Origin: Planctomycetia bacterium
Lineage (GTDB): Bacteria > Planctomycetota > Planctomycetia > Pirellulales > Thermoguttaceae
Assembly (NCBI GenBank): GCA_030527205.1
Contig: JAUNBG010000014.1
Span: 1 to 64,000 of the forward strand
Length of the DNA stretch: 64,000 nucleotides
Direction of reading: 5' to 3'
Position 1 is the first letter of the stretch, and each line of letters opens with the position of its first letter. The position numbers and the translations under genes are program-made. The notes below the pieces were generated by a model. The model ran no database searches. It saw nothing but the letters and a program-made list of their open reading frames with translations, and was not told the origin of the DNA. Below, piece after piece: positions 54,650 to 63,193 of this stretch.

Positions 54650-54720
54650 GATACTGAAGCCATTCGGGCGAACAGGTTTCGCCTTCAGTAATCCGTCAGC
54701 GTTGTCTGGCTTGCGCGATT
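54650..54720 (-). repeat. CAAGCCCGGCAAC-family repeat (inverted)
   Basis: GCGAACAGGTTTCGCCTTCAG, then TAATCCGTCAGCGTTGTCTG, then GCTTGCG. Closest to the copy at 50228. Confidence 0.68.
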
Positions 54721-54933
54721 CCAACAATTTCGAGTTTTACAGGCTTGAGTATAATTGCGTTTGCGTTTGAGTTTTGCGAATGTTTGCAATGCAGCAGAAT
54801 AATGAATGAACAACAAAACGGAAAAATGTTCGATTTTTTTGTTTTCGTTGTTCCTTTCAGATGCCGCTGATATTCAAGGAAAACTCAAATGTTTTTGGGA
54901 TAAATGTTTTATTAAAAAACAGATAAACTTACA

Positions 54934-55038
54934 GGAAGTTCCAAAACCCGGATTTTTCAACAAGCGAATTCGGATAAAGTCGCTAAAACGAGTTCTTGGA
55001 CGAGACGTCCGCGATCCCAGCGGGTTTTTAGAAATTCC
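54934..55038 (+). repeat. Full-length GGAAGTTCT...AGAACTTCC element (105 bp)
   Basis: Left arm GGAAGTTCCAAAACCCGG, right arm GCGGGTTTTTAGAAATTCC. Interior: TTTTTCAACAAGCGAATTCG, AAAGTCGCTAAAACGAG and TGGACGAGACGTCCGCGATC, the last a clear hairpin core. Confidence 0.85.
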
Positions 55039-55404
55039 TTTATTTATATTTATAACTTGTTTGAAAAGGAAAATAAAGAGACAATTTGTTTTTTTGAGTT
55101 CTTTTTTTAAAACTTTCTTAAAATGATAAAAATATTGGATTGATCTGGACAATCATTCTTTTTTTTATTATCATAGACCGACCAATTTTTGTTGAGAACA
55201 GAATTTTCGTTTGACTCCAATTTTTTGAATCGTTAGAGCTCATTAATTGGCCTTTGACTGAATCTCAAAAGTTTTGTTTTTTGATTTGTGAAAAACGACA
55301 AAAATATTTTTTTAAACGATTAAGAGAATCATTTTCATTTCGGTTGAAAATTCTGCTTGTTATCAACGAAAGTTAAAACTTTTTTTAATAAGAAATGCAA
55401 GGCA

Positions 55405-55520
55405 ACCTCGGCGACCTTCGGAAAGTGAAGTTGGCAACGACCAGGGAAGGGCAATCCAAAACGGGAATAAACAGGCTTCGCCTTGAGCAAACCGTTTGCT
55501 CTTGTCCGTCTTGCGAATTA
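55405..55520 (-). repeat. Extended copy related to the CAAGCCCGGCAAC family
   Basis: Contains AAGTTGGCAACGACCAGGG, then AATAAACAGGCTTCGCCTTG, then AAACCGTTTGCTCTTGTCCG. The GGCAACGAC and ACAGG(T/C)TTCGCCTT blocks are shared with other copies, but their order differs, so it may be a composite. Confidence 0.5.
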
Positions 55521-55589
55521 TCGCATTAAAGATTTTCATTAAACTTGAAAATAATTAAAAAATTAAAAATGGATGAAATTTGTGTCATA

Positions 55590-57563
55590 ATGTTAACAAA
55601 ACGCGCAAAAATGTTATTGGGGTTGGTTTCGATAGCAATTTTATCGATTCAAACATTTCATTCTGTTCTGGCTCAAACGCCAGCAGTTCCGCTTCCCATT
55701 CAAAAAGAGGGACAAAGACCTTCTTCCGTTATTACAACGGATGATTTTTCTGACTTGAATCATTCTGTCTTGTCTGAATCATCATCAGATTCGTCAAAAG
55801 AAGAAATTCCTGAAATTTCGGTTCGAGCGGACAATGCAACAGATTCGGAACATCATGAACCTCACGGAGCGGAACTTTTGGGGGTTTTGCCCGGAAAAAC
55901 TTTGATGACCGATCTTGAAAGCAATTCAATTTGGAGCAAACCGATTAGCAAAGAAGTTATTGCCGGATATCTTGTTCAGACTTTCCAGCTTCCTGATCTT
56001 CCGGAAATGCCCTATATTCAAATTTTGGGAAGGAATAATGTCGTCGAAGGAATTGTTGTTCATCTTTTGGAACCGCGCGAAGAGCAGGATGCCCGTTTAG
56101 CCTTTGACGAAGCGATTAAAAATGTTCGATCAATAACGATCGCCGACGGAAATGGCGCTTTTCGAGAAATCTTTCCAGAAAAAGGTCTCGTTTTTGTTCT
56201 TGCTCCAAGCGATAATCCAGCCATTCCGTCAACTCGAGTTGTCCAAATCATTGCCGAAACCGTTAAACCGGAATATTATGTTATTCGAGCGGAAAGCGAT
56301 CTCAAAAAATCGTTAACCGATGCCAAACATGATGTCGAGCATGCCCTGCTTCATGAACCCAATTATTCGCCCGCATTTTGGATTCTCGCTAAAATTTCTT
56401 TGATAACGGAAAATTTTAAAGAAGCGAAACAGTTTTGCGTCAAAGCAATAAAACTTGACGATTCTATTCCTCAATATCATTTGACTCTGGTTGAAATATT
56501 AATCAAATTAGAACAATGGGACAATGCCGCTCGATATTTGGAGGCCATTCAATCTTATTGTCAGGAAAACCCTTTGTTTTTGGGGCAATGGTCGCTTTTG
56601 AAAGGAACTGTTTTACGAGAAGCGGAAACCTTGAATAATCCCGATCCCAATTATAATGAAGCTATTGCAGAACACGAAAAAGCGTTGGAAAAGGCAAAAT
56701 CATTAAATTCTGATCTTTCCGCAGAAATTCAATTGGCAGCTAAATTATTGGAGTTGAATGCAAATTTGGCTTTGGTTTTGGACCTTGCCCGCAGAGAATC
56801 AGAAAAAGGGGACTATTTGCCGGTTGCACAAAAGATTGCAGAGGCCAGCCTGATTGCGGACGAACTTTATCAGAAGAGAAAGCAAAGCATCGAACCTTTA
56901 TTCGATGTTTGCCGAACCGCTATTTCGGTTGGACTTGATTTCCCGGATACGAAAGAAATCGATAAGTTTGTTCAAAACTTCGACAAAATATCGCAAACGA
57001 TTGTTGAAGAAACCAAAGATTCTTTGGCGCGCGAAACGTTTCAATGGAAAGCAGCTCAAACTTATATCGAAGCGCTTCGGATTTATGAAGCGCAAGAAAA
57101 TTCCCAAAAGGCAATAGCTTGCGGAACAAAAGCGATTGAGCTTCTTGAGGCGGTCCTTGTTCAACGTTCGGAAAAAGATCAGACCGTTATGGGACAAGTT
57201 TTTTATTTATTGGGGAATGTTAAATTAAATCTCGATAATGATACAAAATCGGCGATTCAATGGTTTGATAAGGCGAACGCAGTTTTCGAAAATCTTGAGG
57301 ATTCGTTCCTGGATGATTCTGGAGAAATCGCCATTATTATGCTGAATTCGAGTCAGTTTTATTGGAAAAACAATCAAAAAGAGAAGGCTTTGACGATTGC
57401 TCAAAATGCAACGAAATTAATAGAACGAAGCGTTCAAAACGGATTGGCTGATTCTTCGGAACTTTTTGTTCCCTATTCCAATCTGGCCATAATGCTGAAA
57501 AATATGAATAAACCGGAAGAAGCTAAAAAATATGCGGCTTTGGCTGAAAAGAATAAAAAATGA
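55590..57563 (+). CDS. Secreted TPR-repeat protein
   Basis: 657 aa from the ATG at 55590, chosen because a normal signal peptide then starts at once (LTKRAKMLLGLVSIAILSIQ, cleavage after LAQ). Earlier ATGs at 55545 and 55569 only add a charged leader. The region to residue 110 is Ser/Glu-rich and probably flexible. From about 230 to the end there are helical tetratricopeptide-type repeats (LLHEPNYSPAFWILAKISLI, AKQFCVKAIKLDDSIPQYHL, AIAEHEKALEKAKSLNSD, GTKAIELLEAVL, NKPEEAKKYAALAEK). It should bind partner proteins outside the cytoplasm. It is a single gene, convergent with the acyl-CoA synthetase, with a perfect hairpin between them. Confidence 0.8.
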   Translation: MLTKRAKMLLGLVSIAILSIQTFHSVLAQTPAVPLPIQKEGQRPSSVITTDDFSDLNHSVLSESSSDSSKEEIPEISVRADNATDSEHHEPHGAELLGVLPGKTLMTDLESNSIWSKPISKEVIAGYLVQTFQLPDLPEMPYIQILGRNNVVEGIVVHLLEPREEQDARLAFDEAIKNVRSITIADGNGAFREIFPEKGLVFVLAPSDNPAIPSTRVVQIIAETVKPEYYVIRAESDLKKSLTDAKHDVEHALLHEPNYSPAFWILAKISLITENFKEAKQFCVKAIKLDDSIPQYHLTLVEILIKLEQWDNAARYLEAIQSYCQENPLFLGQWSLLKGTVLREAETLNNPDPNYNEAIAEHEKALEKAKSLNSDLSAEIQLAAKLLELNANLALVLDLARRESEKGDYLPVAQKIAEASLIADELYQKRKQSIEPLFDVCRTAISVGLDFPDTKEIDKFVQNFDKISQTIVEETKDSLARETFQWKAAQTYIEALRIYEAQENSQKAIACGTKAIELLEAVLVQRSEKDQTVMGQVFYLLGNVKLNLDNDTKSAIQWFDKANAVFENLEDSFLDDSGEIAIIMLNSSQFYWKNNQKEKALTIAQNATKLIERSVQNGLADSSELFVPYSNLAIMLKNMNKPEEAKKYAALAEKNKK

Positions 57564-57640
57564 ACTTTCTCAATAGAATCAATAATCCGGAATTGTTTGA
57601 ATCTGAGATTGTTTGAGCGTTAATGAATTAAGGCTTTATT

Positions 57641-57677
57641 CAAACTGTAAATCGCAAGGTTTGTTATTTACAGTTTG
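57641..57677. terminator. Perfect inverted repeat between convergent genes
   Basis: CAAACTGTAAAT and ATTTACAGTTTG form a 12-bp exact stem with a 13-nt loop. It lies 78 bp after the TPR gene and 46 bp after the acyl-CoA synthetase gene in their own directions. The position fits a two-way terminator, though neither side has a strong T-run. Confidence 0.5.
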
Positions 57678-57722
57678 AAAATGGCATAAGAATGAAAAAG
57701 CAGACAGAAAACAATAAAGGCA

Positions 57723-59360
57723 TTAATGTTCGATTTGAACTTTAACGACGCTTTCTGGACAATATTTCTTTCGCAAGACCGGTTTTTCAATTTTTCCTGT
57801 TGGATTTCGAGGGACTGTATCAAAAATAAATTTTCGAGGTCGTTTATAACGCGGAAGCGATTCGCAGAATTTTGACATTTCTTCTTCGCTGGACGACAAG
57901 TTTGGTTTGAGTTCAATAATTGCCGCAGCAATTTCGCCGAGTCGCGGATCGGGAAGACCAATGACAGCGACATCTTTTATTTTATTGTTAGCGCGAAGAA
58001 AATCTTCAATTTGAACAGGATAAATATTTTCGCCGCCCATAATAATAACGTCTTTTTTTCGGTCAACGAGAAAAATAAAACCGTCTTCGTCTTGTTTGGC
58101 CATATCGCCAGTAAAGAGCCAGCCGTTTTTAAGAACTTCCGCCGTTGCATGCGGATCGTTAAAATAGCATTTCATGACGCCGGCTCCCTTAACAACGAGT
58201 TCGCCAACTTCGCCCTTTGCGACGCTCTGCCCGGATTCGTTGACGATTTTGGCTTCCCAACCAAAACCAGGTTTGCCAATGGCGCCAACTTTATGAATAT
58301 TCTCAACGCCCAAATGAACGCAACCGGGGCCGATTGATTCGCTCAAACCATAATTTGTGTCATAAAGATGATGAGGGAAATATTTTTTCCAACGACGAAT
58401 CAAACTTGGCGGAACAGGTTGAGCGCCGATATGCATAAGGCGCCATTGGTCCAATTGATAATCATCCAGATTGATTTCTCCGGATTCAATGGCATCTAAA
58501 ATATCTTGAGCCCAAGGGACCAATAGCCAAACGATCGTTATTTTTTCTTCAGAAATAGCGCGAAGAATCCAACGGGGGTTAACGCCTCGCAGAAGAACCG
58601 CCCGGCCTCCGACTAAAAAACTGCCGAACCAATGCATTTTAGCGCCAGTATGATAAAGCGGAGGAATGCAAAGGAAATTGTCGTTATGCGTTTGACTGTG
58701 ATGATTTTGTTCCGTTTGACAGGAATGCATTAAACTTTCATGAGCATGAAGAATCGCTTTAGGAAAACCGGTTGTTCCCGACGAGAAATAGATTGCCGCG
58801 TCTTCGATATCCGTAATGGGAATATTGGGGTTGGTCGTTGAGTATTTTTGAACTTGATAAGGATAACTTTCCGCAAATGTCGGGCATTCTTGTCCAACAA
58901 AGAGTCGAATTTTGACGTTGGGAATTCGATCAAAGATCAATTCGATTCGACCAATGAATTCAGGCCCGAAAACAATGACGTCCGTTTCCGCTAATTCAAG
59001 GCAATATTTAATTTCGTCTGCCGTATATCGATAATTTAAAGGAACAACGACGGCTCCTGATCGCAAAACACCAAAATAGATCGGGAGCCATTCCAAAGAA
59101 TTCATTAAAAGAATGGCGACTTTATTTCCTTTTGAAACGCCTCGCGATATTAGAAGATTGGCAAAACGATTTGCGGCGTCGTCGAATTCTTTCCAGGTCA
59201 TTTCTCTTTGATGAGAACGAGGAATCCGATCCGGTTCAACCAATTCATAATCTTTCCAGGAGACAGCATTTTTTTCCTGTTCTTCTGGATTGCTCTCAAT
59301 GAGACATATTTCGTCGCCATATAATTGGGCATTCTTTGTTAAAATATCGGTAATCGGCAT
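57723..59360 (-). CDS. AMP-forming acyl-CoA synthetase
   Basis: 545 aa of the ANL superfamily. The phosphate-binding motif IYFSSGTTGFPKAILHAH is near residue 190. The adenine site is YDTNYGLSESIGPGC near 330, the hinge GWLFTGDMAKQDEDGFIFLVDRKKD near 420, and the C-terminal catalytic lysine is in NPTGKIEKPVLRKKY. It activates a carboxylic acid with ATP and CoA. Length and the MGGENIYPVQIEDFL hinge fit medium- or long-chain fatty-acid ligases, but the chain length cannot be set from sequence. It is a lone gene, with no beta-oxidation partners nearby. Confidence 0.92.
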   Translation of the reverse strand: MPITDILTKNAQLYGDEICLIESNPEEQEKNAVSWKDYELVEPDRIPRSHQREMTWKEFDDAANRFANLLISRGVSKGNKVAILLMNSLEWLPIYFGVLRSGAVVVPLNYRYTADEIKYCLELAETDVIVFGPEFIGRIELIFDRIPNVKIRLFVGQECPTFAESYPYQVQKYSTTNPNIPITDIEDAAIYFSSGTTGFPKAILHAHESLMHSCQTEQNHHSQTHNDNFLCIPPLYHTGAKMHWFGSFLVGGRAVLLRGVNPRWILRAISEEKITIVWLLVPWAQDILDAIESGEINLDDYQLDQWRLMHIGAQPVPPSLIRRWKKYFPHHLYDTNYGLSESIGPGCVHLGVENIHKVGAIGKPGFGWEAKIVNESGQSVAKGEVGELVVKGAGVMKCYFNDPHATAEVLKNGWLFTGDMAKQDEDGFIFLVDRKKDVIIMGGENIYPVQIEDFLRANNKIKDVAVIGLPDPRLGEIAAAIIELKPNLSSSEEEMSKFCESLPRYKRPRKFIFDTVPRNPTGKIEKPVLRKKYCPESVVKVQIEH

Positions 59361-59651
59361 AATCGGCTTTCAAGGAACAATTGAGTTCAAATCGAATTTA
59401 ATGAATTTGGATTCAAAAACAGGCAAAATTCTTTTAGAGAAAAGACGAAACTTTTCTCTAAAAATAAACAATATAGATTAATTATATAGTCAATCTAAGA
59501 GTCAGGAAGCCCCCATTCTCAGGGAAATCATTGGAAACTTTTTTGCGCAAAAACTTATTCTGAATTTTCGCAAAATTTGATTGCATAATTCGTTTTGCAT
59601 GGATATACTTGTTTTATCGTTATTAAAATTTTTGAATAGGGAAACTGATTG

Positions 59652-60716
59652 ATGAAAAAAATAATTCGTATTGCGGTTATTGGCGGCGACGGAATCGGAC
59701 CGGAAGTTCTTGCCGAGGGAATAAAAGTTCTGAAAAAAGTGTCGGAAATTGATGGTTCTTTTGAGTTTGAATTTACCGACTTTCCCTGGGGATGCCAATA
59801 TTATCTTGAAACAGGCAAAATGATGCCTGATGACGGAATCGAACAACTTTCTCGATTTGACGCGATTTATTTGGGCGCTGTTGGTTGGCCGGGGGTTCCT
59901 GATAATATTTCGTTGCGGGGACTTCTCCTTAAAATCCGTCGATCTTTTGATCAATATGTTAATATTCGCCCGGTTCGATTGCTTTCTGGAGCGCCTTGTC
60001 CCTTAAAAGACGTTCGATGCGAAGATATTGATATGATTGTCATTCGCGAAAACAGCGAAGGGGAATATTCAGGCGAAGGCGCTTGGCTTTATCGAGGCAA
60101 GCCGAACGAAGTTGTCATTCAACATGACGTCTTTTCTCGCGCCGGAACAGAACGAATTGTTCGATATGCTTTTGAATTAGCTCAAAAAACGGGCAAAACG
60201 TTAACAAGCGTAAGCAAAGGAAACGCGTTGAATTATTCGATGGTTTTTTGGGACTCTATTGTAAAAGAAGTTGCGCAGGATTATCCCGAAGTTTCCTGGA
60301 ATTCTGTTTTGGCGGACGCCGCTTGCATGTTTTTTGTCAAAAAACCGCAACGATTTGGCGTTGTTGTTGCCTCGAATCTTTTTGGCGATCTCATAACAGA
60401 TTTGGGCGCGGCCATTGCTGGGGGAATGGGGTTGGCGGCGGGCGCCAATATTAATCCAGAGCGAAAATATCCGTCAATGTTTGAACCGATTCATGGTTCC
60501 GCGCCTGATATCGCAGGGAAAGGAATTGCCAATCCGTTGGCCGCAATCTGGTCGGCAAGTCAAATTCTTGATTTTTTTGGATATGATAATTTGGGAAAAA
60601 AAGTCATTGATTCTATTGAGAAACTTCTTGTTGAAGCAAAGGTTTTGACTCCAGATATGGGCGGTTCTGCTTCAACCAGCGAGGTCGGCGATGCCTTCAT
60701 TCGTTTGTTGAAATGA
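59652..60716 (+). CDS. Tartrate/D-malate dehydrogenase-like isopropylmalate-type enzyme
   Basis: 354 aa from the ATG at 59652; the frame also offers a TTG one codon earlier, which has no advantage. It belongs to the decarboxylating beta-hydroxyacid dehydrogenases (IVGGDGIGPEV-type start IAVIGGDGIGPEVLAEG). WPGVPDNISLRGLLLKIRRSFDQYVNIRPVRLL and VIRENSEGEYSGEG distinguish the tartrate/D-malate (TtuC/DmlA) group from LeuB and Icd. FGDLITDLGAAIAGGMGLA and EPIHGSAPDIAGKGIANP are the metal and cofactor regions. It probably oxidises tartrate or D-malate with NAD and Mn or Mg. A hairpin at 60815 follows the gene. Confidence 0.88.
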   Translation: MKKIIRIAVIGGDGIGPEVLAEGIKVLKKVSEIDGSFEFEFTDFPWGCQYYLETGKMMPDDGIEQLSRFDAIYLGAVGWPGVPDNISLRGLLLKIRRSFDQYVNIRPVRLLSGAPCPLKDVRCEDIDMIVIRENSEGEYSGEGAWLYRGKPNEVVIQHDVFSRAGTERIVRYAFELAQKTGKTLTSVSKGNALNYSMVFWDSIVKEVAQDYPEVSWNSVLADAACMFFVKKPQRFGVVVASNLFGDLITDLGAAIAGGMGLAAGANINPERKYPSMFEPIHGSAPDIAGKGIANPLAAIWSASQILDFFGYDNLGKKVIDSIEKLLVEAKVLTPDMGGSASTSEVGDAFIRLLK

Positions 60717-60814
60717 AATAAGGATTGATGATTATTTTCGATATTGTTGCGCTTCTTTTAATATTGATTAAGAGTTCTGCCAAAAAGTTTTTGTATCGGA
60801 TTTTATGAGAAGCC

Positions 60815-60841
60815 CATTATTATTGGAAGCCAATAATAATG
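60815..60841 (+). terminator. Strong short hairpin after the dehydrogenase gene
   Basis: CATTATTATTGG AAG CCAATAATAATG: a 12-bp perfect stem with a 3-nt loop. It lies 98 bp beyond the stop codon and before the next gene on the same strand. The stem is AT-rich and there is only a weak T-run after it. Confidence 0.45.
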
Positions 60842-60977
60842 AGTGAAACATTTTATTAATGATTTTCTTCATTTTGCATTAAATTTTGAAAATGTTGTTT
60901 GTTGAATCTTAATTCAATGGCGTTATTTTTTTGATTTAAATTGAAATAACGACTCAAAGTCAGAAAAGGAAAAAACG

Positions 60978-61511
60978 ATGAATAATGATCTTCTTCCCGT
61001 TGGCGTTCGACGCGACGGGTCTTATTATACTCGAATCGAATGGACGAATAAAACGGAAGCAGATCCGACATTTTGGGTCTGTAATTTAATTCGAGATGAT
61101 TTGGAACGCAATGGCGGAACTTGGGGAGCCAATACAGAGAGTCGGGCGGATGTTGTTTTAAGTTTTTTTGGCGAAATTCAAGAAATCGGGAAAATTCGTA
61201 TTTTTCGAAATGTCGGAATTACAATCAGTATTTTGGAAGAACTTGCCAAAGTCATTAATATATATGTCAGCGAAACGGATGAACCGCGAAAGCTTCGTCG
61301 TCAAGAAGATTCGATCGATTCCGTTGCCTGGACGCTGATCAAAAGTCAATTAATGGAAAAAGCGGAAGGTTGGCAGGAAATCGTTCTTGACAAGCCGGTT
61401 CGGGCAAAATTTGTCCGGTTTGAATTGGTTGATAACTTTTGTCATGATTTTAATATTGACCCTTTTATTCCCTGGGTTGAAACCAGCGAAATCAAGATTT
61501 ATCCCCAATAA
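60978..61511 (+). CDS. Discoidin / F5/8-type-C-like beta-sandwich protein
   Basis: 177 aa with no signal peptide. The motif WGANTESRADVVLSFFGEIQEIGKIRIFRN followed by AKVINIYVSETDEPRK and AKFVRFELVDN resembles the beta-sandwich of F5/8 C (discoidin) domains, which bind carbohydrates or surfaces. The N-terminal PVGVRRDGSYYTRIEW is not part of that fold. It might be a cytoplasmic or membrane-associated carbohydrate binder; the lack of an export signal is odd for this fold. An AAAAGGAAA site precedes the ATG. The gene stands alone with no related neighbour. Confidence 0.6.
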   Translation: MNNDLLPVGVRRDGSYYTRIEWTNKTEADPTFWVCNLIRDDLERNGGTWGANTESRADVVLSFFGEIQEIGKIRIFRNVGITISILEELAKVINIYVSETDEPRKLRRQEDSIDSVAWTLIKSQLMEKAEGWQEIVLDKPVRAKFVRFELVDNFCHDFNIDPFIPWVETSEIKIYPQ

Positions 61512-61726
61512 TTCTGTGTTTTTTTGAATGTTGTTTGGAAATATGGCGGCATGAATCAAGTTCGTTTGGGTTTTCTGATGATTTCTGCTCAATCCCAAGC
61601 CGCGAGAATTTTATATTGGATTCTTTTTTGGGGGGCTTTTAAGGAAAAATGGGTTTGAATATATTGTTTAGAGGATTGAATTTGTCTCAATAAACTGTTT
61701 TCGCTGGAGTTGAGACTCCTTTTTCA

Positions 61727-61775
61727 TGCAAATCCCAGATCGTTGGATTGGCAAGCCCGGCAACTTCAGACGAAT
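61727..61775 (+). repeat. CAAGCCCGGCAAC-family repeat
   Basis: CCCAGATCGTTGGATTGGC then AAGCCCGGCAACTTCAGACG. Carries the same GATCGTTG and CCGGCAAC blocks as 22679 and 63007. Confidence 0.65.
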
Positions 61776-62013
61776 TAAGAAATGGAAAAGCCTGTTGTTG
61801 TCTCAAGCGACTTTGGTATACTTTGAGGATATGAAGTTGTTCGGATTATTTTAAATGGATTAAGTATTTTATTGTTTGGGGAAATTTCGATTGTTGCTTG
61901 AATAATCAATGTTGAAAAAATGGATTAGAAGAATTGACGATCATTTTTTTGATTGATGTTGTTTCCTTTTAATTAATAACTCAAACTGTCAAAGACGTTT
62001 TTTGGGTTTCAAC

Positions 62014-62071
62014 GTCTCAGCGAGATAAAAAGTCTCAACGAGATAAAAAGAACGTCTCAGCGAGATAAAAA
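62014..62071 (+). repeat. Three tandem copies of an 18-bp unit
   Basis: GTCTCAGCGAGATAAAAA (62014), GTCTCAACGAGATAAAAA (62032) and GTCTCAGCGAGATAAAAA (62054), the first two contiguous and the third after a 4-bp gap. It ends about 90 bp before the SDR start, so it lies in the likely promoter or leader region. Confidence 0.8.
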
Positions 62072-62160
62072 TATGGACGAGTTGCCTTAAATTGTTTATT
62101 GGGCAATAATCGACTGAATAAATGGCGTCCCAGAAAAATGAGGGGGAAGGAGAATCGAGA

Positions 62161-62940
62161 ATGGAAATTCAGTTTAAAGACAAAGTTGTTGGAATAACGG
62201 GAGCCGTTGGGGCCATTGGCGCGGCGATGAGTCGACGTTTTGCGGAATCGGGAGCCAAAGTTGCCGTTTGTTATAATCGAAGCGGAGCAGACGAAACAGT
62301 CGAGGCGATTCGACAAGCGGGCGGAATCGCAAATGCGTATCAATTGAACGTTGCGGATATGGACAAAGCGAAAGAAGTTTGTCAAGCAATCGCGTCCGAT
62401 TTTGGCGGGATTGACGTTTGGATCAATAATGCCGGCGTTAACGTTCCTTCTGAAAAACGTTTTCCGATTCAGGAGTTTGACGACGATTGGTGGCAGCGGA
62501 TTATTGATGTTGACCTTAACGGCGTCTATAACTGTTCAAAAGCGGTCGTTCCGTTTATGAAAGGCCGGGAAGGAGCGAATATCATTAATATCAGTTCCGT
62601 TGTCGGAATGGTTCCTTTCCGTAAACAAATCGCGTTTACTGCGGCCAAAGCAGGGGTTATCAATATGTCGAAGGCAATGGCTTTGGAGCTTGCCGAATTG
62701 GGAATTCGGGTCAATGTTCTTTCGCCTGGAACGATTGCAATGGAAGGAACAGCGAAACTTTGGGCTAATAATTCTGCAATGGAAGCGCTGTTATCCCATA
62801 TTCCGCAGCATCGCCAAGGAACGCCGGACGATATCGCCTGGATGGCAATGTTTATGGCGTCCGATAAAGCGGCTTATATGACCGGGTCCGTTATTAATGT
62901 CGACGGCGGCTGGCTTTGCGGCTATGCGAGAGATTTTTGA
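62161..62940 (+). CDS. Short-chain dehydrogenase/reductase with Phe in place of catalytic Tyr
   Basis: 259 aa from the ATG at 62161, which has GGGGGAAGGAG 8 nt upstream; the frame extends to 62122 without support. The Rossmann motif is GITGAVGAIGAAMSRRF, NNAGVNVP is near residue 90, and Ser146 is in NISSVVGMV. At the place of the catalytic YxxxK, exactly 13 residues after Ser146, the sequence is FTAAK: Phe159 and Lys163. All else is like glucose 1-dehydrogenase-type SDRs, ending VINVDGGWLCGYARDF. Either the enzyme works differently, it has lost activity, or it is a binding protein. The next genes are a cupin and deoC. Confidence 0.88.
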   Translation: MEIQFKDKVVGITGAVGAIGAAMSRRFAESGAKVAVCYNRSGADETVEAIRQAGGIANAYQLNVADMDKAKEVCQAIASDFGGIDVWINNAGVNVPSEKRFPIQEFDDDWWQRIIDVDLNGVYNCSKAVVPFMKGREGANIINISSVVGMVPFRKQIAFTAAKAGVINMSKAMALELAELGIRVNVLSPGTIAMEGTAKLWANNSAMEALLSHIPQHRQGTPDDIAWMAMFMASDKAAYMTGSVINVDGGWLCGYARDF

Positions 62941-63002
62941 TAACAGGAATGATTTTCTCAATAATCTATGAATTCGTATAAGATTCAATGATTTTGCGTG
63001 CT

Positions 63003-63060
63003 TAAATCTGTTGAAAATCCTGGATCGTTGGGTTGACAAGCCAGCAACGACAAATGGATG
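63003..63060 (+). repeat. CAAGCCCGGCAAC-family repeat
   Basis: TCTGTTGAAAATCCTGGATCG then TTGACAAGCCAGCAACGAC. It sits between the SDR and cupin genes and matches 22679-22740 in its first half. Confidence 0.65.
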
Positions 63061-63193
63061 ACGAAAGAACGAAGCCCGTAGTCCTATTGGCTTCGTTATC
63101 ATTTTTTTGAATTTGCCCGAATCAGTAACGGCAGATTCTGAAAGTTATAATAATTCTGGCAGTTATAACAACATTGACAGTTAAGGGGGTTTT

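Larger units (their letters stand above)
54580..55589. other. Intergenic region with three repeat copies
   Basis: About 1 kb with no gene, between divergent genes. It holds inverted CAAGCCCGGCAAC-family copies at 54650-54720 and 55405-55520 and a full GGAAGTTCT element at 54934-55038. Confidence 0.6.
61512..62160. other. Intergenic region with tandem and dispersed repeats
   Basis: 649 bp with no gene. It contains a CAAGCCCGGCAAC-family copy at about 61727-61775 and three tandem near-copies of GTCTCAGCGAGATAAAAA at 62014-62071, just before the SDR gene. Confidence 0.6.

Noticed and set aside
62014-62071. Possible CRISPR array
   Set aside because: Units are contiguous or 4 bp apart with no spacers and there are no cas genes.
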